From DASZHC01 sp035938215 (GTDB taxonomy: Bacteria; Verrucomicrobiota; Verrucomicrobiia; Chthoniobacterales; JAFAMB01): a DNA stretch of 5,823 nucleotides. The position numbers and the translations under genes are program-made. The notes beneath the pieces were generated by a model, which saw only the letters and a list, made by a program, of their open reading frames with translations, did not search any database and was not told where the DNA came from. Below, one piece after another: positions 1-5,020 of this stretch. The stretch covers positions 1 to 5,823 of the forward strand of contig DASZHC010000190.1 in assembly GCA_035938215.1 (NCBI GenBank), in the 5' to 3' direction. Numbering within the stretch: position 1 is the stretch's first letter; every line of letters starts with the position of its first letter.

Positions 1-69
1 ACTTGTATTCCTTAAAACAAGCCCACTTGGTGGCTTGCCGATCTTCTTGAAAGTTAACCACCAACTGGA

Positions 70-102
70 GAGCCGAACGCGGGAAATCCGCCCATTCGGT
101 TC
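70..102 (+). ncRNA. Group II intron domain V (catalytic hairpin)
   Basis: The 5' strand begins GAGCCGAA (70-77) and pairs with TTCGGTTC (95-102). The catalytic triad A71-G72-C73 faces G99-T100-T101, giving the typical A-U, G.U, C-G pattern. C92-C93 form the two-base bulge on the 3' strand, with C78/A94 as the mismatch beside it. The upper stem GCGG (79-82) pairs with CCGC (88-91), and GAAA (83-86) supplies the GNRA-type loop that docks into domain I. The element is 33 nt against the usual 34, so the apical loop reads GAAAT or has a shifted closing pair. In the family this hairpin binds the two catalytic metal ions for splicing. Confidence 0.82.
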
Positions 103-140
103 GGAGGGAGGGGCGAAGCTTCCTTCGTCCCTACCCCTAT
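103..140 (+). ncRNA. Group II intron domain VI with bulged branch-point A133
   Basis: A 10-bp stem pairs AGGGGCGAAG (109-118) with CTTCGTCCCT (123-132), with one G.T wobble and a CTTC loop (119-122). Below it GGG (106-108) pairs with CCC (134-136), leaving A133 alone as a single unpaired purine on the 3' strand. This is the geometry of the lariat branch adenosine. A133 lies 7 nt before the proposed 3' splice site after T140 (ending CTAT), in line with the 7-8 nt spacing and AY terminus usual in these introns. No T-run follows the stem on either strand, so it is not an intrinsic terminator. Confidence 0.78.
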
Positions 141-167
141 CATTTTCTGTCTTCTGTATTCTCCTCC

Positions 168-803
168 TCAGAACTCTTCGCTGAACCGCCCGCTTGCCCG
201 CAGTTTTCCGTTCGCAATTTCGAAGATCTCGGTCGAGATCGGCCATGGATCATTATGGTAGAGGCTATGCACAAGGGGAGCAAAGGACTGGATGTCGGAT
301 GCAAGCCTAGGAAAAAACAGGACCGTTCTGCGATTCGGCACCGCTAAATAGCAATCCGGGCCCAGGAGATTTGCGTAGTGATTCCCGATCTCCGGTAGCA
401 GCAGAATTCCTGAAATGGTCGGATCGGAGCTGTAGAGACGCAGCGCGGTTATTACTCCATGAGTATCTCTGATTATTTCGGGTTTGATCACCTCGAGCAA
501 TTTTCGCGCGTGACTTTCGGTCTGGATTTTCACGGCGGCCCGCTCTCGGTCGCTGAGTTCCTGAGGTTTGGCCGGAGTCAGCGTTGCATCGTCTAAAGCG
601 CGATAAAATGTAAAAACAGTTTCCCTGGTTCCGTCCACCGGCAGGACCAGCGGCGAGCGATAAAAGTAAGGATCGAGTATCAGGAAAAAGTGATTAGTTT
701 CGGCCGCAACAGCTGTCGCCAACGCCGCAAGAAGCAGCAGTCCGAATAGGTGGCGGTTCAATTTGCAGTTTCCCGGTCGTCGCGTACTTCTATTCAGCAT
801 CAT
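168..803 (-). CDS. Exported protein of unknown function
   Basis: A 211-residue protein if read from the ATG at 803; I do not recognise its family. An N-terminal basic stretch (R5, R8, R9, K14, R17) is followed by a hydrophobic core LFGLLLLAALATAVAA (about 19-34) and a probable signal peptidase I site after A34, so the mature chain of about 177 residues would start at E35 and be periplasmic or secreted. It contains no obvious enzyme motif, lipobox or later membrane span. The start rests on an AGAAAGGA ribosome binding site at 808-815. The second ATG (800) has better spacing, and an in-frame TTG at 761 would give a compact, classical signal peptide. A longer reading from 857 would bury the signal peptide and overlap ruvA. 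The gene is divergent from ruvA, and its stop lies 27 bases from the proposed intron end. Confidence 0.72.
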   Translation of the reverse strand: MMLNRSTRRPGNCKLNRHLFGLLLLAALATAVAAETNHFFLILDPYFYRSPLVLPVDGTRETVFTFYRALDDATLTPAKPQELSDRERAAVKIQTESHARKLLEVIKPEIIRDTHGVITALRLYSSDPTISGILLLPEIGNHYANLLGPDCYLAVPNRRTVLFFPRLASDIQSFAPLVHSLYHNDPWPISTEIFEIANGKLRASGRFSEEF

Positions 804-1404
804 GATTTCCTTTCTGGATGGCGAACTTGTCGAGGCGCTGCCTACGCAGGTGGTCATCTCGGTACAGGGCGTTGGATACCTCGTTCAGATTCCTCTCTCA
901 AGTTTTGATCATTTGCCATCCGTCGGAGAACGCGTCCGATTGCTTACTCATCTTGTCGTCCGCGAGGATGCGCACCTTTTATTCGGCTTCGTGACAAGCG
1001 TCGAACGAGATCTTTTCCGGTTATTGATCCAGCATGTAACCGGAGTCGGACCTAAGATGGCACTCGCCCTGCTCAGCGGCATGAGCGTGGCGCAGTTCAA
1101 GACAGCGGTTGTCAAGGGCGATCTCAATGCCCTCGCAAAGATCAGCGGCCTTGGCAAGAAAACCGCCGAAAGAATAATTTTGGAGCTGAAGGATAAAATT
1201 GGTGTTGCTGCCGCATGGGAACTTGCGGCCTCGGGGCGCGATGACAAACAGGCAAGAGGAAACGACGCCGTCCTGGCCCTGCTCTCGCTTGGATTCAGGC
1301 AGGTAGAAGTACAAAAGGCAGTGCGCGAGGTACTCTCTTCGCTGAAAATCGATGACATCGATACGGAAGAACTGGTCCGCCGAGCCCTTAAGCTGCTGGC
1401 CTAG
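802..1404 (+). CDS. ruvA: Holliday junction branch migration protein RuvA
   Basis: RuvA forms the tetramer that holds a four-way DNA junction and guides the RuvB motor during branch migration and the RuvC resolvase. The 200-residue length fits the family (E. coli 203). Domain I is the OB fold (about 1-63), beginning MISFLDGEL with GVGY at 23-26. E55 and D56 in VVREDAHLLFG are the acidic pin residues, at the same numbers as in E. coli. Domain II has two helix-hairpin-helix motifs, VTGVG (79-83) and ISGLGKKTAER (114-124). A variable linker (about 135-155) leads to the RuvB-binding domain III (about 157-200). The start at 802 is chosen because MISFL matches the family N-terminus; an in-frame ATG at 763 would add 13 unrelated residues. 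No Shine-Dalgarno is visible before 802. ruvB and ruvC are not in the window. The next gene follows after 16 bases and is probably co-transcribed. Confidence 0.97.
   Translation: MISFLDGELVEALPTQVVISVQGVGYLVQIPLSSFDHLPSVGERVRLLTHLVVREDAHLLFGFVTSVERDLFRLLIQHVTGVGPKMALALLSGMSVAQFKTAVVKGDLNALAKISGLGKKTAERIILELKDKIGVAAAWELAASGRDDKQARGNDAVLALLSLGFRQVEVQKAVREVLSSLKIDDIDTEELVRRALKLLA
808..815 (-). promoter_or_regulatory. Ribosome binding site for the exported protein
   Basis: The minus strand reads AGAAAGGA here. AGGA ends 4 nt before the ATG at 803 and 7 nt before the adjacent ATG at 800. It lies within the first codons of ruvA on the opposite strand. It is the main support for a start at 803/800 rather than 857 or the TTG at 761. 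Confidence 0.5.
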
Positions 1405-1420
1405 AATCCTTGAAAAGCGA

Positions 1421-2725
1421 ATGGATAACGGTGCACTAGAGCGGATTCAGCGAATCCGTGAACGATTTCCGAAGCAGGGACTCTTTGCGCAAAAAGAATG
1501 GCTCGTTTCGCCGCAGCCATTCCTGATCGGAGCCGAGTTTGCGGACGAACTGGAGCGGCTTGGCCATTGGCTTCTCAAATTCGTCAGAAAATCGAATCTG
1601 CTCTATTACCTCAGCGTGAACGGCCGGCAGCCTCATTGGATCTCGCGTTACCTGGACCTTGGAAAGCCGGATCAGTTGATTGAAATATCCCAGAAATATC
1701 GGTACGAGATTCCGCAGGTCATTCGCCCGGACATCATTCTGACCGACGACGGATACGCGATTTCAGAACTCGATTCCGTGCCGGGGGGAATCGGTCTGAC
1801 GGGATGGCTGAACCAGACCTATCGGGAGCTCGGCTTTGATGTCCTCGGAGGCGAGGATGGCATGATCGAGGGATTTCGGTCCATCCTTCCAAGGGGCGTT
1901 GTGGCGATCTCGAGCGAATCGGAAACCTATCGGCCCGAAATGCAATGGCTCTGCGAGCAGCTGGCCTCGCGTTACGGACCAAGCTGGCGCGTGGTCCAGG
2001 CTGAAGATTGGGACTTCCGTCCGTCGGAGCCGGTTTACCGTTTCTTTGAAATGTTCGACGTCGAGAACATGCCGTCCAGGCAATTGCTGCTTGCTGCGAC
2101 CGCCTCGGACCGCTTTAGGATCACGCCTCCGCTCAAACCATATCTCGAAGAGAAGTCCTGGTTCGCGCTCTTCTGGTCCAAGCCCCTTGAGCGTTTCTGG
2201 CGGCGCGAACTTCGAGCGAAGCATTGGTTGAGGCTTCAGTCACTGCTCCCGAGGACATGGGTCATCGATCCTGCCCCGGTTCCGCATTACGCCGTAATCC
2301 CGGGGCTCGAAATTCAAAATTGGAGGGAACTGAAAAAATTCAGTCAGCGAGAACGGGAGTATGTCCTTAAAGTCAGCGGGTTCTCAGAACTCGCATGGGG
2401 TAGTCGCGGCGTGTTCGCCGGGCAGGATCTACCGCAGAAGGAATGGGCAGACCGTATCGAAGAAGCGATCGCATCGTTCTCCAAGAGTCCATTCATTCTT
2501 CAAAAATTTTTCAAGGGACGCCTGGTGAAGCAGCCATTCTTCAACCCGGCCACCGGGTCGATTGAGACTCTCACTGGCCGGGTACGTCTTTGTCCCTATT
2601 ACTTTGTCATTTCGGAGAAGGAAGTTCGGTTGGGTGGTGTGTTGGCCACGATCGTGCCCGCAGACAAAAAAATCGTTCATGGAATGCGAGACGGCATCAT
2701 GGTACCTGCGGCCGTGGAATTATGA
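1421..2725 (+). CDS. Uncharacterised protein, probably circularly permuted ATP-grasp-like
   Basis: A 434-residue soluble protein with no signal peptide or membrane span. I cannot assign a substrate. The N-terminal half contains RPDIILTDDGYAISELD followed by a glycine-rich PGGIG (about 102-125), reminiscent of the acidic metal/substrate segment of pre-ATP-grasp regions. The C-terminal half has EYVLKVSGFSELAWGSRGV (about 313-331), where K317 and the following glycine/serine loop resemble the ATP-binding lysine and flexible loop of ATP-grasp enzymes. FILQKF (358-363) and a GRVRLCPYYFV segment follow, as in circularly permuted ATP-grasp families such as glutathionylspermidine synthase-like and peptide ligase proteins. 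This is motif-level inference only. The ATG at 1421 is preferred over 1352, which would overlap ruvA by 53 bases. The weak GAAAAGCGA before it is not a convincing ribosome binding site. It sits 16 bases after ruvA, suggesting one transcript. Confidence 0.6.
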   Translation: MDNGALERIQRIRERFPKQGLFAQKEWLVSPQPFLIGAEFADELERLGHWLLKFVRKSNLLYYLSVNGRQPHWISRYLDLGKPDQLIEISQKYRYEIPQVIRPDIILTDDGYAISELDSVPGGIGLTGWLNQTYRELGFDVLGGEDGMIEGFRSILPRGVVAISSESETYRPEMQWLCEQLASRYGPSWRVVQAEDWDFRPSEPVYRFFEMFDVENMPSRQLLLAATASDRFRITPPLKPYLEEKSWFALFWSKPLERFWRRELRAKHWLRLQSLLPRTWVIDPAPVPHYAVIPGLEIQNWRELKKFSQREREYVLKVSGFSELAWGSRGVFAGQDLPQKEWADRIEEAIASFSKSPFILQKFFKGRLVKQPFFNPATGSIETLTGRVRLCPYYFVISEKEVRLGGVLATIVPADKKIVHGMRDGIMVPAAVEL

Positions 2726-3763
2726 TCAAAAAGGAATTCGTACTTCTCGTTGCTGCACGATCGAATCCGCCACCGCCTGAACCACGCGCATGTATCGCAC
2801 TCCCTGTGCGAAACTTGGCTGCGGCTGTATGCTTCCGGGTGATCGAGTCGCAGCGATAAAATCCTCCTCTACACTCCACTTCTGCTCCAATCCCGGCGGA
2901 ATTTGAAGTCTCTCGACTCCTTTTTCTCCAACCCTTCCACCCCTGATCTGATCGTTCGCAAAGTCGTAGGCGAGCGTTCCCTCGTTTCCGAAGACTTGAA
3001 GAAGATCGGATTTTTCAAAGCACGCGACCCCACTGAATTCCATAACCCCTTCCATGCCATTCTCAAACGTGCATAGAACCGCGACGAGGTCGGGAATTCT
3101 GATCTCGTAACCCTGGCGAATCAAATGAATAGTCTTTTGGTGGGCGAAGACATCTGTGATTGCCCCGAACCAGCGCTGAACAACTTCGGCGTAGACACCC
3201 AGAGTCAGAATATTCAAACCGCTAAGCTCATCCCGTTGTCTCCAGTGGGGAGGCGCATCGGGGTCCATGTAAACGTCTGAAAAACTCTGCACGCGAAGAT
3301 GATGCGGGTGACCCAGATAGTTTTCGGCGAGTAACTTTTGAATGAAAAGACTGCCCCGCAGTCCGTGCGGCGGGGGACACACCATTGTGACCAGATGGGG
3401 ATTCCGCTGCGCGGCCGCAAGCATTTCTTCCGCTTCCGAAAGGTTCATTGCCATCTGCGCCTGAGAAAATACATGCTTACCAGCTTCAAGTGCCGAAACT
3501 GCGATCGTGGCATGAAGATAGGGCGGAGTTCCTATCCAGATGATATCAATCTCCGGATCAGCAACGAGTTCTGCCCAATTTCCGAAAGGAGTTGCTTCGG
3601 GCGCATACTCGACGCAGAACTTTTCCGATGATTCGTAGGTCGAATTGCAAATCGCCACAACTTCGACGTCCGGAATATTCTTGAGTGCCGGTAAGTGTCG
3701 CGCCTTTACAACCGTGCCTGCGCCGACGATTCCGATACCTAGTTTAGAATGGCGCGGAGACAT
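2726..3763 (-). CDS. Gfo/Idh/MocA-family oxidoreductase-like protein with altered active site
   Basis: A 345-residue protein of the usual family length. The N-terminal Rossmann domain has GIVGAGTVVKARHLPAL (11-27), the NAD(P)-binding GxGxxG-like loop, and WIGTPPYLHATIA (76-88), the second family signature. The C-terminal half is the alpha/beta substrate domain. The canonical EKP motif is replaced by QAQ (101-103), so the catalytic lysine is A102. The D-x3-H pair of inositol dehydrogenase-type enzymes aligns with T187 and Y191 in LTLGVYAEVVQRWFG. All three catalytic residues are therefore absent, although the fold signatures are intact. The protein may use other residues, belong to a divergent clade, or have a non-redox role; its substrate is unknown. 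The start at 3763 is supported by a TGAGGT site. It lies 60 bases downstream of lpxK in the same direction, with no terminator seen between. Its stop abuts that of the convergent gene. Confidence 0.9.
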   Translation of the reverse strand: MSPRHSKLGIGIVGAGTVVKARHLPALKNIPDVEVVAICNSTYESSEKFCVEYAPEATPFGNWAELVADPEIDIIWIGTPPYLHATIAVSALEAGKHVFSQAQMAMNLSEAEEMLAAAQRNPHLVTMVCPPPHGLRGSLFIQKLLAENYLGHPHHLRVQSFSDVYMDPDAPPHWRQRDELSGLNILTLGVYAEVVQRWFGAITDVFAHQKTIHLIRQGYEIRIPDLVAVLCTFENGMEGVMEFSGVACFEKSDLLQVFGNEGTLAYDFANDQIRGGRVGEKGVERLQIPPGLEQKWSVEEDFIAATRSPGSIQPQPSFAQGVRYMRVVQAVADSIVQQREVRIPF

Positions 3764-3770
3764 GCGATGT

Positions 3771-3776
3771 ACCTCA
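3771..3776 (-). promoter_or_regulatory. Ribosome binding site of the Gfo/Idh/MocA gene
   Basis: The minus strand reads TGAGGT, 7 nt before the ATG at 3763. It is in the 60-base gap after lpxK and fixes the start of the oxidoreductase reading frame. Confidence 0.6.
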
Positions 3777-3823
3777 GTCAGACAGCGTGACCCTCAATTC
3801 GTTTAAAAGGAAGACTATTCGGG

Positions 3824-5017
3824 CTACTGGAAAAATTTCTCGGGACGTAGCATCGCCGGCGGGGTGCAGATGCGCTGAACGCATTGTTCCCAGGTTTCTT
3901 GTCCGTTGAGTATCTCAATTTCTACTCTCAAAAAGCAAATCGGCACTTCGAGATTACCGAGTACCGGAAAGCGAACGGCATCCTTTTCCGTCGTGATGAC
4001 GGCGCTTACATCCCGCCGTACACACCGCTGCAGGAACGAGGTCAATTCCTTTTCAGCGTATCGATGATGATCGGCGAAATGGCGTGACAATTCGATCTTG
4101 GCTCCGAGCTTCCGCAGGCCTTCTTCGAAGCTTTCGGGAGCCGCGATTCCGCACAACGATCCGATATAGAGGCCTTTGAGATAATCGAGAGGCAAACGTT
4201 CCTCGCTATAAACATGCTTTAGGTAGAGCGGTTTGTGCGTACACTCAATAATTTCGGCCGTCCGATTGTGCTGTCTTATGCGCTGAACGAGGCCGCTGTT
4301 TGATTCGCCGTTGCATTTGGTAATGAAAATGTAGCTGGCCCGCCGCAAATTGCGGGGGGGCTCGCGCAATGTTCCGCGAGGCAGCAAGTGCTCATTTCCA
4401 AAGGGGGCCTGGCGATCCACCAGGACAATATCGAGCCGGTGCTTCAGGTGGAGGTATTGAAGTCCGTCGTCCAGGAGCAAAGTATCGACTCCAAGTTTCT
4501 TCAGGGCATGCAATCCTCCTTTGACGCGATCCTTGTCCACGACAACAGCCACGCCGCGCAAATTCGAAGCCAGCATATAGGGCTCATCACCCGAGGTACC
4601 GGAATCAAGGAGTACGCGTCTTCCGTCCGAAACAACGCGGGGGGGATTTTCAGCGCCCTGACCCAAGACTCTTTCCCACCAGGTCTTTCTTTTGCGTCGA
4701 TCGATGCTCTTGTATCCGCGGCTAAGTATCGCAACTCTTCGGCCTCCGCTTTGCAGCGCGCGCGCAAATTTCTCGACTACGGGGGTTTTGCCGGTGCCGC
4801 CAACCGTGAGGTTTCCGATGCTGATGACCAGGCACCCGAGTTGTCGCTCTTTGAAGATGCGTTTTCTATAGAGGTAGAGTCGAAGTTGCACTATCGCCAG
4901 GTAAATGAACGAGAGCAGACGCAGAACAATTCGGAGGATCGACGCCCGAAACCCGTGCCTCTTATCGAGGATGACTTCGATCGCATACTGCTCAAGATCA
5001 TCGAGCCACCTACGCAT
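3824..5017 (-). CDS. lpxK: Tetraacyldisaccharide 4'-kinase LpxK (lipid A synthesis)
   Basis: LpxK phosphorylates the 4' position of tetraacyldisaccharide 1-phosphate to give lipid IVA, on the cytoplasmic face of the inner membrane. The P-loop is GNLTVGGTGKTP (68-79). It is followed by LSRGYKS (98-104), VSDG (129-132), GDEPYMLA (143-150), DDGLQ (182-186) with the paired metal-binding aspartates, a RGTLREP segment (213-219), FADHHRY (313-319) with the family's active-site histidine, and TTEKDAVR (341-348). All recognisable motifs are kept, so the enzyme should be active. At 397 residues it is longer than E. coli LpxK (328). The extra length includes an N-terminal region with a hydrophobic, basic helix (about 27-55) that likely anchors it at the membrane, and an insert rich in basic and tryptophan residues at about 105-126. 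The ATG at 5017 follows a GGAAGG site inside the end of thrB, 3 bases after the thrB stop, so translation is probably coupled. Confidence 0.96.
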   Translation of the reverse strand: MRRWLDDLEQYAIEVILDKRHGFRASILRIVLRLLSFIYLAIVQLRLYLYRKRIFKERQLGCLVISIGNLTVGGTGKTPVVEKFARALQSGGRRVAILSRGYKSIDRRKRKTWWERVLGQGAENPPRVVSDGRRVLLDSGTSGDEPYMLASNLRGVAVVVDKDRVKGGLHALKKLGVDTLLLDDGLQYLHLKHRLDIVLVDRQAPFGNEHLLPRGTLREPPRNLRRASYIFITKCNGESNSGLVQRIRQHNRTAEIIECTHKPLYLKHVYSEERLPLDYLKGLYIGSLCGIAAPESFEEGLRKLGAKIELSRHFADHHRYAEKELTSFLQRCVRRDVSAVITTEKDAVRFPVLGNLEVPICFLRVEIEILNGQETWEQCVQRICTPPAMLRPEKFFQ

Positions 5018-5020
5018 CCC

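Larger units (their letters stand above)
1..140 (+). mobile_element. 3' end of a group II intron (left part outside the window)
   Basis: Bases 70-140 fold into two adjacent elements matching the conserved end of a group II self-splicing intron: a domain V with an AGC triad and GAAA loop, then a domain VI with a bulged adenosine 7 nt before an AT terminus. Bases 1-69 would be the end of domain IV or the tail of an intron-encoded reverse transcriptase. They hold a possible hairpin (CAAGCC 18-23 with GGCTTG 32-37) and a competing pairing (TTGGTGG 27-33 with CCACCAA 58-64). No protein can be assigned in 1-69: two forward frames stop at 13-15 and 48-50, and the third runs open through the RNA elements to 182-184, probably by chance. 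Group II introns are retroelements that splice as RNA and move through a maturase/reverse transcriptase, which would lie left of base 1. Whether this copy is full-length or only a remnant cannot be seen here. Confidence 0.8.

Noticed and set aside
70..102. A tRNA T-arm suggested by GGTTCGG
   Set aside because: No acceptor stem, D-arm or anticodon arm fits around it on either strand; the catalytic domain V fold accounts for every base.
109..132. Hairpin AGGGGCGAAG/CTTCGTCCCT as an intrinsic terminator of the exported protein gene
   Set aside because: There is no T-run after the stem on either strand, and the stem continues past a bulged A right after a domain V hairpin, so group II intron domain VI explains it better.
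2..184. Forward frame open from base 2 to the TGA at 182-184, as the tail of an upstream gene
   Set aside because: It reads straight through the domain V and VI RNA elements and the pyrimidine-rich exon; the translated sequence has no recognisable family pattern. Openness over 60 codons can be chance.
763..801. Upstream ATG for ruvA adding 13 residues
   Set aside because: RuvA proteins begin with a short MI-x-FL-type N-terminus that matches the ATG at 802 exactly, and the acidic pin residues then fall at 55 and 56 as in E. coli.
804..857. Longer form of the exported protein starting at 857
   Set aside because: It would overlap ruvA further and place 52 residues before the signal peptide cleavage site; a ribosome binding site supports the starts at 803/800.
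1352..1420. Longer N-terminus of the ATP-grasp-like protein from ATG 1352
   Set aside because: It overlaps the 3' end of ruvA by 53 bases, and the added residues look like an out-of-frame reading of ruvA.
1763..2224. 153-codon minus-strand frame opposite the ATP-grasp-like gene, and similar frames at 948-1358 and 3338-3631
   Set aside because: These are antisense shadows of well-supported coding regions, with arginine/serine-rich low-complexity translations and no motif.
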